DNA from: Usnea hakonensis
Lineage: Eukaryota > Ascomycota > Lecanoromycetes > Lecanorales > Parmeliaceae
Direction of reading: 5' to 3'
Length of the DNA stretch: 64,000 nucleotides
NCBI GenBank assembly: GCA_013423325.1
Contig: BLJB01000119.1
Span: 186,001 to 250,000 of the forward strand
Below are positions 21,975 through 34,220 of the stretch, in pieces; within the stretch, counting starts at the first letter, position 1; each line of letters opens with the position of its first letter. The translations under genes and the position numbers were made by a program. Under the pieces are notes generated by a model that was not told the origin of the DNA, did not search any database, and was given only the letters and a program-made list of their open reading frames with translations.

Positions 21975-24883
21975 TCCTGCCTGGCTCTGAAGGTTCCGGA
22001 TGAATCTCAGCAGTGGATGATGAAATTCGCCGGTCCTATGGCGCGTCACGCAGAGGTCGGTCGAGAATCAAAGTAACTCCTTGCTTGCGATTGGAATAGC
22101 CTAGACTACCTGACGACCTAAATACCCAGCTTCTTTCCGCAGCTTGTTTGTATGTAGGTGGACGCTGAGCGGTTGGTATCCCACGAATCACAATGAGCAC
22201 GTCTGATGGGACGGCAGTGGGTGTCTGATGCTGCGAGTTGAAACAAGAGCGACGGCCGATGGCAGCGCAACCGCGGTCCAATCCCACTCCCAATCAAGCG
22301 TGCCTCGTCCCAATGGCCATCAGAATGTTTTATCACGTCGCAGCTGGAGACGGAGAATAGATGAAAAGCTTAGAATTGAGGCGCGCTGCTACAGGTAACC
22401 GTAGTTATTTTCGAGGAATGTTGGCCAGCTGCCCGTGCCATCAATGACATTCGGCTCCTGTGTGCTGTCGAAGCTTATCTTTTTATCTTATGACGGGTAA
22501 ATCACGTAGGAAGGAATGAAAACAATAGGCCGTGGAGTAAGGGTGCGCGAATTATGGGTGGTATTTTCTGTCAGCCGTATCGGGTCAGCGTACTGATGCA
22601 GACAGTGAGGTACCTTGCAGAGCTGACGGTGCTGACGGGTTTCAAGCTTTCACATTTCAAGAGAGATGGGAGACTCACGGAACTTTTAAGGAGTGTGAAG
22701 AGATATAGCGGTGAGAGGTAAGGTAAGAAAGAGGGATGATTGATGAGAGGACATATTTTCTGAGGTGTAAGATGTACGAACCAACGAGGGTAAGGGTGAA
22801 AATAATGATGAGGGTAAGGGTGAGAGTGAGGGTGAAATTGGCACTTGGCAATCTGGGGATTGATTTTGGTGGTTATTTTTTTTTGTTTGATACTTTTTAA
22901 TTGGCAAGGGAGGTGTGCTAAGGAGTGATTGTGATGAAACCGCTGGCGTTCCCCCCAATAATAGTGCTTTGGGGGCCCCCGCGTAGAAAGAGAGAAACGT
23001 GGTTGAGCATCACAGGCGAAAGCTGGTTCGATTTTACACTAGGGCATAATCTAAGCTACCTTACTCTACTATTATGTGGTTAATCAGTCTTAGGGTACTA
23101 CCTAAAGGGGAATGCCCTGGCCCAGGGTGCCCAGGGTGAAAAGCTAGAAGCAGCCAAAGACTCAAAGTCCTATTACGAGACGGCACATGCTATGCGCTTC
23201 ACACCTTTGGTCAAATACTTATTATTGAAAACAAGGAGGGGACGGTTGAATGGATAAAGCTCAGGGTACAGAGTACAAGGTGGTTATGCATGTAGCATGG
23301 CAAGTAGCATGGATACGAAAGAGGTTCCTGCAGCATGATGCGCTCTCCTTTCAGCACCCAGGATAAAACGGTGCTACTTTATTAGTGAGAGTAAGCCTAT
23401 CGCTCCAAGCGTTGATATCACCCCCAGCCACCTCTATTATTGAGTACCGTAGAGTAAAGCACGAGGGTTTTTTTCTCCTTTCTTCTGACTAAAGTTAGTG
23501 AATACCAACTGCCCGCCTAGGATCGTGCCGGCATTATTTGCTCCTCCTGGCCATGATTGATTTTTTAGTCCTACTCTAGTTCCGGTAATCCGCACGGAAA
23601 TCAAGGAACGGTGAAACTAGCTCATCCCTGCAGCACCGTTTGTTCCTGACTATCCAATTGGCGGGATAGGATTAGTGGCATCGGAACTGATGCTCATTGG
23701 GTCCAAGTCTGTCCAGATGGCCGGCTTTTCGGGGAAAACGGGAACCCATCTTCTGGGATGTTGGCAGCCACAAGTTGAATCCTTAGACCTATGATCATCG
23801 CTGCGTCTCCATCGCTGGCTTGTAAAGTAAGTTGTGGGGAGCGTGGGTCATGACTTGGTTGTTACTGTCAAGGGGCATGGTCTCGTACTCAAGTCTCGCA
23901 GTAAGCGAAATACCAGATCGATCTTGACGCCGCTGTCGGTATTACCCAGATTGAAATTGACGCCAGCGAATGCCTGGGAGAAGAATTGTAATGACCTGAA
24001 TTATTAATTAATCTGTTGCACAGAACATCACATACGATGTTGAGACAAAAAATGTTTGTAATAATAATGTGAACAGTTCACTTCATATGTGTGACAGATA
24101 GGATTCTGTTGCGATATCTCCCAATAATGATGAAAGACAGCTTTGGAGACCAGCACGCGGGTGGAACTTCAACCATGATAGTATTGGTGTAGTGGCTTGC
24201 GCGTTCCTTGGATACTTATGATTGCAGTCATCACTGATTTTGACGGGTATGTGCAGCCTTACAAGACAAGATAGAGTGCAAAATCGAGACATGATCTTAC
24301 TGCGTGTTGTCGGCTGCAATGTTATTAGCATGGTATTTGTGGAGCAGGCAGAAACAGCAATCATAGTAAATCTATGTTAAAGACATCATTGCTGGCTTTC
24401 ATGTTATACTTACTCAACACAGATGCTCAGGTTACTGTGGAAATGAGAAGTGGTATGCGGAGATATAATTTCCGTGAGTGAATTACGGTCGTCAAGTGAG
24501 GGACGTTTACGAAACATCACAGTCCATTGGGAACCCTTTGGCTCTCACAAATTTTCTGCCTCCTCCTACACCCTCTCCCTTCAGCTTTCCTCCTTCCTCT
24601 TATTCAAACACATTCCACCACCACACTACTCTTGACCTCATTGAAATCGTTCCATTCGAGTCTCTCAACTCCGAGCTCATTCTACCACCGCTTCTAACAC
24701 TGAGAGAGTACGGTCAGTACCCAGTTCCACAAATTAACAGCTACATCTGTTTTACAGAAAGCCCCTTTATCGGAGCTTCTCAACACCTTTGGAATACCGC
24801 CTTCACAATTTATGTCACCTCTAGAGGATCATTCGAACCTCACGTTGTCTTGCTGATACACTGGCTCAGTTGTCAAAGTCACC
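21975..24883. other. Long divergent intergenic region, kinase and Stc1 genes
   Basis: 2.9 kb with no supported gene, shared by the Ime2-like kinase (minus) and the Stc1-domain gene (plus). It probably carries a long kinase leader. It contains a degenerate GGGTAA/GGGTGA tract (separate entry), many GTACCTTA/AAGGTA-type words (22610, 23041, 23100) and a pyrimidine-rich stretch just before the Stc1 gene (about 24540-24620). Short open frames here look like chance. Confidence 0.5.
22786..22841 (+). repeat. Degenerate GGGTAA/GGGTGA repeat tract
   Basis: About 56 bp made of imperfect hexamers: GAGGGTAAGGGTGAAAATAA, then GAGGGTAAGGGTGAGAGTGA and GGGTGAAA. Strand-asymmetric G-rich tract inside the 2.9-kb kinase leader region. 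It is reminiscent of, but not identical to, the TTAGGG telomere unit. Confidence 0.6.
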
Positions 24884-26138
24884 ATGCCGAAGCTAAGATC
24901 TGTGTACGCTGGAGGCTTCAGCGACGCCAAGAAGAGAAAGTAAGAATCTGTTCAAGTGCGTCGCTGTCGTACGAGGCTGATGTTTCTACTAGATTGCAGA
25001 GCTATAAACTCCCTCCAAAGTGAGTCCTGAGACCTTCTGAGGTCTATTCAATTATCTTTCCTATTGACCAGCTCAGGGTCAAATGTTCTGTGTGCCTCAA
25101 AGTCAAGGCCGTCAATTTCTTCTCTACAATTCAGCAGCTTGAACTCCAGAATGGCATGGCAACTGGCCAGATTAAAAATGCCACAGTCGAAGGTTGGGTC
25201 CCATGTGTTTCCTGCACACCAAAGCAGGTCACTGAGCTGGAGTGCTGCATGTGCCAAGAAGTGAAGGCCTTGGATGGATTCGCCAAGGCACAGCGTCGAC
25301 TCAAAGAAGAGGCAGTACGTAATGCCAGTCAAAGTGCCAAACGCGAGCCTAACAACACCACTAGAAATGCATGGTTTGCATGGCGGAACTAAATGGGGAG
25401 CTTCCTGTCGAAGGTACCTACCGTCAGCACCTCATTGACCAATTACGTGACTCCGAGGACGACGACGATGACGACGAGAGCGTCAGTAATGTGTATGAGA
25501 GCGTACGTGAAGAAGCTTGAGACCTGCTTTAGACAATGGCTGATAAATTCCTAGTCCACCTTTAGTGAAACTGAGTCCGACGTGGGAGTTCCCCTATCCT
25601 CTGATTCTGGGTACGATCTGAACAAGGAGAACCTCAATTCCCTCAGCCTCTCTACCAACAGTCAGGCCTCAAAACCTTCTACCAGCAATGTAGCTACGAG
25701 CGCTTCTGTGATGGCAACCAAACGAACCCGAGTCCCAGCTGCCGCCAGCAAATGGCAGGAATTCACAAAGGATAAGGGTAAATCTGTCGAGCCTGTCGGC
25801 GGTGCGCAATTCACGGGATTTGATCGTGATGGCAAGGGTCATCAGATGGTTCGCCCTGCCTCGACAGCCAGTGATGATTCAGACAACGAAACCATTGCAG
25901 ACCCTCACGAGCGAGCTCGATTGGCCAAGGCGGAGGTATGTACTCCAGCTTGGGGGTTTTTTATAGAAAGACTGACAATGGAACGTAGCGTGATGCTCGA
26001 TCTCGTTTTGCCAAACTACCAGGAGGCAAGGGTGTTCCTGTCGCCATACCGACATATGTTGGTGGAAAGACGGTTCCAAATTACCAAGCCGATTACGATG
26101 ATGACGATGGAGACTACGATGGTTGGGGAACCATCTGA
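24884..26138 (+). CDS. Stc1-domain protein
   Basis: Six exons: 24884-24939, 24993-25019, 25077-25314, 25365-25502, 25555-25935, 25989-26138; introns 50 to 57 bp; 329 residues. Stc1 in fission yeast is a LIM-like zinc protein that links RNAi (Argonaute) to the H3K9 methyltransferase complex; filamentous fungi have many proteins with this domain. Zinc ligands are paired cysteines: CSVCLKVKAVNFFS, WVPCVSCTPKQVTELECCMC, then the KCMVC pair created by splicing exon 3 to exon 4. Other block: EVKALDGFAKAQRRLKEEA. After the domain comes an acidic stretch (DSEDDDDDDESVSN), a KEN-like LNKENLNS, basic TKRTRVPAAASKWQEF and an acidic/aromatic end. Silencing is a possible role, by family only. Confidence 0.85.
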
Positions 26139-28110
26139 GTACGACTAGCGTCAGCTGTCTCCTTAATTCGACACGACGCCGACATCAACGGTGGCAGGGG
26201 TGATGGCAGATTAAGGAAGGAATAGCATTGTGATCGCTCATTGATCTGGCAGTGGTGGAGCTGGTGGAAGTCTTTGATGATGAAAGCATCCAACAAAAGC
26301 GTGCATATTTCTATAGCTGCATCAACTATTAGGCTCAATCCGAAAGACTGAGCTAAGAAAAGCTACAGACTCGAAGGAACAAACATATAACTATACCCAT
26401 GACACTTTTCTTGATGCTCACAGTATGGGGAATCCATGCACACGCAATTGCACTATGGAGACGTATTTATACGATACACGAGCTTGCAGATGACTGAATA
26501 AAATGCCCTTGGACCATGTCCTTCCTTGTGTTCCGATGTTATCCGTCCATGTCCACGTAACAAGCGCTTCCAAATTTGCAGAGCTTCGATACCTTGTTGA
26601 CGGCACATGTGATACAGCAGAACGGTGCCCCGTACTACAGTCTACCACTGAGCTGCCCCGCGCCAAAGTCGGTCTGCGGATCAATGACATCGGTAAAGTA
26701 GTGTTTGGAAACATTCCATCTACCCCGCAAAAGTATCAGCCTTCATTTTCTAAACATGAGACGGCCGACGCGTATGGGAAGGAAGCAACTTGAAACGGAT
26801 CTTTGTAACTCCGGCGTGGCGCAGCCATGGGCAGCCACGCATGCGATAAGAGAAGGCTACTGGACAAGATCAAATCCCGTAAAACACAGGCGCTCAAAGC
26901 AATTTACATGACAAAGATAGACAGGCGACATTTTTGTACATGACACGAAGCTGTTGCAGTTTGCAGTTGTTGCAGCGTACTCCGTAAAAGCCAGCCATTG
27001 ATTTTGGAGGCCTTCGTCATGATGGTGCTGCAAGGGACCGTGCACGGCAGCCTTATTCTTTGAGCATCAGGCTGATCAGCAGACGCAAATGATGGCATCC
27101 TTGTGCTCATTGGATGCTTCATGCATGCTTCAGCCAAATAATTCTAGAGGGTGGTCACGGATCAGCTATTACACATGAGTTGAGCAACAAGGAGTGAAAA
27201 GGAGTATTTCACAATAATGGCAGATCTGTAGAGACAAAAGGGGTTTTCGTACTCTACGGTCTAGAGAGATCATTCTTTAAAGTAATTTCGGTTTTGCCGT
27301 CTTACTCATACGGAGTACCATCCATCGTCATTATCATGGCCTTTATCATATAGGTAGGTACATTATGTATTATTTATCGCAAGCGTAACCGAGGCGATCG
27401 GCCGAGTAATTGGGTTCACACAACATACGGAGCGGTTGCGTCATAATTCATAGGTAATTGCAGGTGCTCCGCCCTTCCTACAAGGTAGTCCCTACCTTAT
27501 TTTTTTTATTTCTTTACTAAAGCAAACCAGCCTCGCGGAGGCCAAGGCCCAGGTGTGGGGCGCAGGTGTTTGAGAAAACCTGGCCATGGTTGGCCAAGTA
27601 AGGCTACGTAAGTACCGAAGGAAGCCAAACATGTAGCCAAGTTACCTTATGTACCTCATCCAAGTATCTCACGGTACATGTAGTATCTTCGCCACGTTTT
27701 TCATTTGCTGCCCTATTCCACCTAAAAACTTTCGAGTCCAAGCTCGCAAGTGAAAACAACAACATATCATCGAATCTAACAGAAAAGCCAATTTACTCGT
27801 ATCATCATTGCCTCACCCCCCAAAACCCCCCGTTTCACCTGTAATAGCTCTAGCTTCCCGCTGCTACATCCTCGCCCTCCCGCCTTCCTTCTCACACTCC
27901 CAGTCCCACCGCAAACCTATCGCGTCTATGCTCCAACTACCCGAAATAGACACCTATCCTGCTACAAACTACTGCGGGTCATCCAAAACCATGCTGTAGC
28001 AGCCTTGCTGGTCCACATACTGACACTGACACTCGCCAATCTGACTGCTGGACAGCCACAACACTCAATTCACATCTCGCTGGCGATTGCGTCTGCCTTG
28101 TTGAGCAAGA
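26139..28110. other. Intergenic region upstream of the DUF7514 gene
   Basis: About 2 kb without a supported gene. Two TACGGAGTA words (26979 on the minus sense, 27309 on plus), GGTAGGTAC and ACCTTA words near 27350-27660, and a C-rich leader (27800-28100). Short frames between 26400 and 27140 lack coding character. Confidence 0.5.
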
Positions 28111-30266
28111 ATGGCTTACCAGCAGCCCAGCGTTGAATACGCAGACCCTCGCATCCAGGCCGTCGACAACGAACAATCGGGGCAGGTGGGGCACAGAAAC
28201 AGAGAGCCATCGACCGCCCGGCGTGGATCAATCATGCCTGAACAGAACCGATACGCCCCGGCTCAGAAGCCTATCGACGAGGCTGTATCCAAAGCCTTCG
28301 ATAACGCAGGCGCCGAAACAGCGAACAACATACCGCCTGACCTCATCGCCCAGATTACACAGAGCGTCATCAAACAACTGCAAACGGGCGGCGGACTCGA
28401 CGGATCCACGCCTATGCCCCCTCAAAAGTCTTTCTCCCCACCCCCTCCTTCCATGCATCATCCTGCTCCTCTATCCCCATCCACCGCCTCTGGAGCCTCA
28501 CAAAATATGCCAAACCGAGTCTACACACCTCCGTCGCCAATCAAGCACTCCGATTACCCAAACCAAGACCCATCGCAGTCGCAGCCGGGTTATCTACCAG
28601 ATGGTCTTCCGAGTCCACGGCAAGAAAAGGCTGCCTACCTCAATTCTAGGAGGTCTTCTTCTCCTCACAGCCAAACAAGCGAGTCGAGCGATAGGGCGCA
28701 TGTTAGACCAAAAGGCCCTGCGAGGCTTTCGACAAGCAAAGAAGAAACTACGTTGGAGAAGATCTGGGGTCAGCTTTTCGATGAAGATGGCCGTGCAACG
28801 AAAAGACTCGGTCAGTTTCTGCGCGGATTAGCAGTGCACATCGTACGTCTGCATCAAATGGCTCATGCCAATATGGGGAACTGGGTGTTTGCTCACTGTG
28901 TGTTACAGATAGAGGACTACGAGCCCCGACAAAGCATTGTTATCACGCCAACGAAGATGGTAAAATACTACGAGGATACCCGGCTGTCAAATGAGCTATA
29001 TCCATGGGCGAGTATGTTTCAACAGCGCAACCGCAGAGTCACTTCGCTAATTCATCCGCAGCTGTTTTCGACGACGAACATTCTTCAATCTCGCGCATGT
29101 ACAGAGATCTTGAATGTCAGCATCATCTTGTGCAAGAGAGACATGACGAGAGACCAGATATACCGGGCCTTACACCTATTGGCTTCGAGAAATGGGCAAC
29201 ATTGCTCATTCAAGCACATCCTGAAGAAGAATTTGAGAGGCTCCAGAAGACCGTACTGGACATGCCGATCTGCAACCCGGACGATAGAAAAGAGCGATTT
29301 CCGAAAGAGCTCTCACGACGCTTGTTCCCGAGGCATGAGGATCGTAAGATCCGCGAAAGGTTGGAGGATTCTATTTCGGAGCACGCAGCTATTGAGATTC
29401 CACGACGCTCAAGTCGAGAAGAACAGCCACCACCTCGTCGCGAATCTCCAATCCACAGATCCGGCGCTGTTGAGCAGAACCACGCTCCGCAAGCCCACCG
29501 TGCAAGCGTCAGCTTTGATCTGCCGCCCGCCAACTCGGCCTCGTCTTCAAGCTACATGCCATCCCAACTTGAGCGCGAACGCAAACCATACTCCAACATT
29601 CCTTCGGAACCAGCTGTCGACGACACTAATCCTCCTATGCCCCCTCCACCATCGAATCCCATCGAACGCGCACGTCAACCCTACAGCGCTCTTCCCGGCG
29701 GCGGCAAGCAATACGAAGACGAAGCAAAGTCCACCAAACCACGTTCTGATAGCTTCGTAGCACCAGCACCCAAGCCAAGCCGCTCAGACTCATCCGCTCG
29801 AACTCGGCCCATACCTGTCAATACTTCTCGCCCAATGGAGATTCCAAAGCCAGAAGGCCATCATCACCGCCAGCCCAGCCACACAGGCCGCCGCCACCGC
29901 AGCCCTTCATTCAGTCGTGGCTCTACCAATGATTTCAAACGCTCTGACGGCGATAACAGAGGCTACCAACCCAGCTCCTACCAACCGGCCGCTTCTGCCC
30001 CAATAGGAGCGCCTGCGGTGGAAGGTGGGGTTGACGAAAATGAGACTCGTCGGTACTTTGAAAAGAACGCTCGTGAGCGAGCCGAGAGAGCTAGGAGACA
30101 GGCGGAGGAGGAAGCCAGGGGCTATAACGAGAGTCCGAGGAGATATGACCGCGCTGGGCCAAGGAGGGACGACTACGGGAATGACGAGGAATACAACCGC
30201 GCAGGTGGGCGGCAGGGGAGCGGGTACGATTATGGCCAACCGTATGGAGGCCCTGTCTATCGATGA
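28111..30266 (+). CDS. DUF7514-type protein with long disordered tail
   Basis: Three exons: 28111-28842, 28909-29011, 29062-30266; introns 66 and 50 bp; 679 residues. The first 235 residues are disordered, Pro/Ser-rich. The folded block spans about 240-375: TTLEKIWGQLFDEDGRATKR, LGQFLRGLAVHI-IEDYEPRQ, SIVITPTKMVKYYEDTRL, ELYPWA-TVFDDE, ISRMYRDLECQHHLVQERHD, GFEKWATLLIQAHPEEEFER and CNPDDRKERFPKELSRRLFP. I recognise this as a conserved fungal domain of unknown function (DUF7514 by memory). The tail is rich in Arg, Pro and Tyr and ends with RR-x-YDRAG and DYGQPYGGPVYR repeats like an RNA-binding low-complexity region. Function unknown. Confidence 0.8.
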
Positions 30267-31021
30267 TCGAGTGGGAGAAGAGAATAAGAGATCGATGGAG
30301 GCTAGATCAAATTGTGCATTATGACTTACGGGCGCTGCGACTTTTACATATTGACTACATTCGTTTCTTTCCGTTCGAAAGGGGGCGCATGATGCTGGCA
30401 GGAAAGAGGAAGGGAGGGATGGATGGATTGATGGAAGCAAAGATTGGGCTTGCATTTACATGCTCGGACGAGTCGAGGGTTCTTTCTTGATTGTTTGTGA
30501 TACCATGAATTACTAGCTGCCCTTTTTTTACTCCTTTTTTTAACCCAAGTATTTTATCTTGTTTGACGCAGGTAGTCTTTTTTAATTTTTAGAAACTTGC
30601 CAATATTGATGGTGTCGAGATGTTGATTTTTGATGGCTTGATGTGATTGGTGTGTTACTGCCATTACCTATGTTCGAGGAGCGTGAAGTCAACGTTGGGA
30701 GTACGTGGCTCGAGAGGAGAGAGGTGAGTACGTAGGGGATAAGGGGGTAGAAAAGCAAAGTGACATAAAGAGAGGAGAGAAGAAGAAGAGAGGAAATGCT
30801 CCCTGCAGACACATCATTAGTCCAGCAGCGTCAAGCCGTCATAACATGACATGTTACAAGTCAAGGCTTGAGAACCCAACTCTCACCAGACTCGTCAGCA
30901 GCTCAGAATTACAATCGAGACGCTACCTCCGGTGATAAAAACCTAAGGGGCTGTTATTACCCCTGACACCGTCCTCCCAGTAACAAAGCCACCTATATTC
31001 CTTCCCATAAAAAAAACCCCC
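30267..31021. other. Convergent intergenic region
   Basis: 755 bp between two convergent genes. T-rich downstream words (TTTTTTTACTCC, TTTTTTTAACCC near 30520-30545) suit 3' processing of the upstream gene. No coding sequence seen. Confidence 0.55.
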
Positions 31022-32713
31022 TCAAAGTTCAGGCGCGGACCACCCATCTCGCCCAATCTTCATCAACGCCGCTTGTTTGTGCGAAAACGCAATCTCTTTC
31101 TCCTTGTGGAAGCCCACGTCTTGCAGATATCCGATGAATCTAGACGGTTGGAGCGGTCAGCGCTCGCCGGCCTTTGTCAGAAGGGTTTGGAAAGAAAATG
31201 ACATACTTGGCGTTATCGACCCTCGGCTCCACCATGACCCTCTGCGTCCGGGGATCGCACAGCCAGAAATTGTGCACGAGCGCACTCATCCAAAGCTTCA
31301 CTCGATGCTCGCCTCGAAACTCCTGTTCACCCACAAGAGCATGGAAGCCTCTGTCCCAATCATTGAGGTCGCTGCCAGTAAGGTGTCTCCCCAGGTGATC
31401 TTCTTTGACCCAGTAAAGCTCGAAGTAGCCAAACGGTTTGCCGTCCCAGCATCCAATGGCCGGGAAGCTATGCTTGCTGTTCAATGCGGTCTTGAGGAAT
31501 GCTTCTTGGATTTCAATGGGGCCCGAGACGCCCCATGCGGCGGAGACACGGGGCTGGTTCATCCAGTCATGTAACAAGTCTGTGTCGCAGGGGTGGATGT
31601 TGATAGCGCCTATTGACGGAAGCGTGGATGAAGACACGCCAGAATTTGGGGGAAGAAAATTGAGGGTCGTGCACATTCCTCCTGACGTGGGTCCGCGGTG
31701 TTTGGGTGATTTGGAGCCTAAGCAAGCGGTACGAAATGAAAGGTATTGGCCTACACTGGGGATATAGCGGGTATAGAAGGTGACGCCTTGGGCCGGAGGC
31801 TTTGGTCGTATCGGATGACGGACGGAGTCCGTAAAGATGTATTGGGGAGGTGGAGGAGGGTAGTAGGTCGGGAGGTGACTGCCTGAAGCGAATGGCCCTG
31901 GGGAGTGTGGAGACCAAAGCCCATGTTGTGAAGGATCCGCAGTCTCTGGTCGTGGTGAAGGTCCTGGAGTGCCTTCCCTGTTCGGTGACCCTGGTCTTGA
32001 CGGCAAGGGTGAAGCTCCTGGAAAGGGCGAATGTTGCGTAGGAGAGAGAGTGAAGAGGAAGATACGCGGATCGATTTGCCAAAAGGATGTCTGGCTGACA
32101 AACATCTTCGTCCATCCTTCTCCACTCCTCTCGTCCAAGGCTGCGCCGATGTAGGATTCTTCACTGGCAATGAGGCCCATCCTTTCCAGCTTTTGTAACG
32201 TGTGCCTCCCCTTGAATATACCTTCTCTTCTGACATTGACTCGCCATTGACCTTTTGGTCTCCCTCCTTCTGGTGTGTCTGGATGTACGCCGGCGCTGAG
32301 GCGCGTGTTTGGTGCGAGCTTTGCTCCCAGAATCAGTCTGATGGTCCACGTAAGGCGCTAGAGGTGGGGGCTACCTGATGGAAATACCACCATAAAGTCG
32401 CCCATAACATCATAGCCATCTGCCGCGTGGGGGAGGTAGCGGGCTTGAAGTCTACATTGCTTGGATTCGAAATGGAAGATATGAAAAGACTGTCGTGGTG
32501 TAATGTGGGGGCCTTGTAGCGTTTTGGGGGATGTGTATTTGACGAGCCATCGTCATCATCGTCGCCGTTAGCGGTCTCGAGGATGATGGTCCAGCCTGGG
32601 GGGAAGATTGAATGGTGAATGTTCAAGTCGTTGGCTTTGAAGGAGAAGCCTGCAAAGACAGGAGAAACGGTGATAGTCTGCCCGTTAGGGAGATGGAGCA
32701 CAGTCGGAGCCAT
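31022..32713 (-). CDS. sidF: Siderophore biosynthesis N-acyltransferase, SidF type
   Basis: Three exons on the minus strand: 32713-32375, 32318-31207, 31139-31022; introns 56 and 67 bp; 522 residues. SidF transfers an anhydromevalonyl group to N5-hydroxyornithine for fusarinine-type extracellular siderophores. Blocks: VLHLPNGQTITVSPVFAGFS, DLNIHHSIFPPGWTI, SISNPSNVDFKPATSPTRQM, MLWATLWWYFHQ, GQWRVNVRREGIFKGRHTLQ and LERMGLIASEESYIG. The GNAT-like C-terminal half has DLLHDWMNQPRVSAAWG, CWDGKPFGYFELYWVKEDHL, GFHALVGEQEFRGEHRVKLW and DNA-KFIGYLQDVGFHKEKE. A variable Pro/Ser-rich loop lies between the halves. The C-terminus PEL is not a canonical peroxisomal tripeptide although the pathway step is peroxisomal in Aspergillus. 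No other siderophore gene is in the window. SidL or another hydroxyornithine acyltransferase is the alternative. Confidence 0.85.
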
Positions 32714-33774
32714 GGTGGGGAGTGGGCAATTCCAAATTGTCAGCTGTCCACGAGCGTTGCAGGCTGGCAACGCGGGTCAGTGCGATAGCCTCGATAAATC
32801 AAAAGTACGAGTACCTTAGCCTCCCCACCGCCAAGATTTCCTTTCGGTCCGACCCTCTAGACTTGCTAAGGCACGATTGGTAAGGTCAGTACCGCTAGGT
32901 AAGTACGCCTTGGAGTACTCCGTAAAGTATAAAGTAAGTGGCTTCCTACATTAACTTTACGGTAGGTAGGCAGGCGCGAAGACAACGACCACTGCAGCTT
33001 GGTGGCTGTACAACATACATTTTGATCGTCATCAAGGTAAAGTAGTGCCTAAAGGAGTATGATTAGGTACATAAGAGATGCCACTAAGACGCCAAATCCC
33101 TCCATAGCTGGATGATATCAAATCTTCAACTGCGGCTTACCGCTGCTGCCAGTAACAAGGCCTTGACCTCGAGTACCATTATTCTACCACTGGAGGGAGC
33201 CCGCAGTCACTCAGAATCCTGTTTGATGTTAATGCCGCACAACGTTGAGACGAGAATCCGTGTCCCATGGGAAATCTTCTAGAATTTACTGAGTACAATT
33301 TGCCAGGTCAAGCACTGACTTTCTTAAACCGACTCGACAATGATTACCGCTTGTGTGATTGCAATTGTCATACCTGAGCGGCAGTGCGCTTTTTGAGCCT
33401 CATAAAGCTTGCGACAGATTTGACACGTTTTCTGATACACTCTCTTATGTTTGGATTTGCTAAGGTACAACTGCCAGAGAACTTCTTGAAGACTTGATAC
33501 AGATACCACAATCTAGCTCTAGAGCATCTTATCCATCCTCCTAGCCTCTTGAAATTCTTAATTGGTCCTTCTGGGCCTGTGAATTTGGATTAGGGAAGGC
33601 TTGTAAGATCGAATCTCAATCATCAAAAGGTTGGAAAACTTTTGAGTGTGGGTATAGATTCGAGAGGGATGGTGTCCATGTAAATTGAAGATAGCAGAGG
33701 CTAGAAAATGGGAGGCGCATGAGGTGCAGAAATTCGTGGTCTCGTTGAAAGCGTCATTGACGACAGTTGCCCAC
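32714..33774. other. Intergenic region upstream of sidF
   Basis: 1.06 kb without a supported gene. Near sidF are two GATA sites (separate entry). From about 32810 to 33070 the sequence is dense in GTAAG/AGGTA/TACTT words, including one TACTCCGTA, and reads like the short-word repeats common in these spacers. Confidence 0.5.
32783..32797 (+). promoter_or_regulatory. Two HGATAR sites upstream of sidF
   Basis: CGATAG (32783-32788) and CGATAA (32792-32797), three bases apart and 70 to 84 bp upstream of the sidF start codon. Siderophore genes in filamentous fungi are repressed under iron excess by the GATA factor SreA, which binds HGATAR-type sites. The paired arrangement is suggestive; binding is inference. 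Confidence 0.45.
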
Positions 33775-34220
33775 TCAAGCTGCTGTTGCCAGTGCTGGAG
33801 TAGGCTCGTCGGGCAGCTTCATCATGTAAATGTCGTTGCATTTTCCGCACAGCCGCTTCATGCTGGCACTCCAACCAAGGCCACCGAGATTGAGGGTTGC
33901 GATGAGGCGCCTGAACTCGCTCTCGTCGTATATGTCAACATGATTGAACCATTTGGGCGCTATTGTCTTTAATGGCTTCTGGTCTGGGAAAAGTCAGGTG
34001 TGTCGATTTAAACCTGGCGAAGCTTATACGTACTCTGTAGCGTGCTGATCTTCTTCGTTGTGATCTTTTGGGCAATAGGATCAAATACGATAGCGCGACC
34101 ACTGCTGGTCCTCCTCACTGGCTTAGGACTGGCGTCAGACATGGATTCTTTGGATGTTCGCTGTTCAGTGCTGGGTGGTACAAGTCGAAGCTTTTGTAAG
34201 ATGAGGGAAAGGGAAGGCAT
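33775..34220 (-). CDS. Small protein of unknown function
   Basis: Two exons on the minus strand: 34220-34034 and 33983-33775, with a 50-bp intron (donor GTACGT, acceptor CCCAG); 131 residues. The chain is basic in the first half (LQKLRLVPPSTEQRTSKES, SPKPVRRTSSGRAIVFDP, AQKITTKKISTLQ) and more structured in the second: IAPKWFNHVDIYDESEFRR, LIATLNLGGLGWSASMKRL, then CGKC and NDIYMMKLPDE. I do not recognise the family. The two-cysteine CGKC could bind metal or be redox-active, but it is alone. The coding call rests on the intron, frame continuity and protein-like composition. Confidence 0.55.

Noticed and set aside
24478..25023. 181-codon plus-strand open frame upstream of the Stc1 gene
   Set aside because: Overlaps the first two Stc1 exons in another frame and starts from a non-ATG codon; the pyrimidine-rich part is leader sequence.
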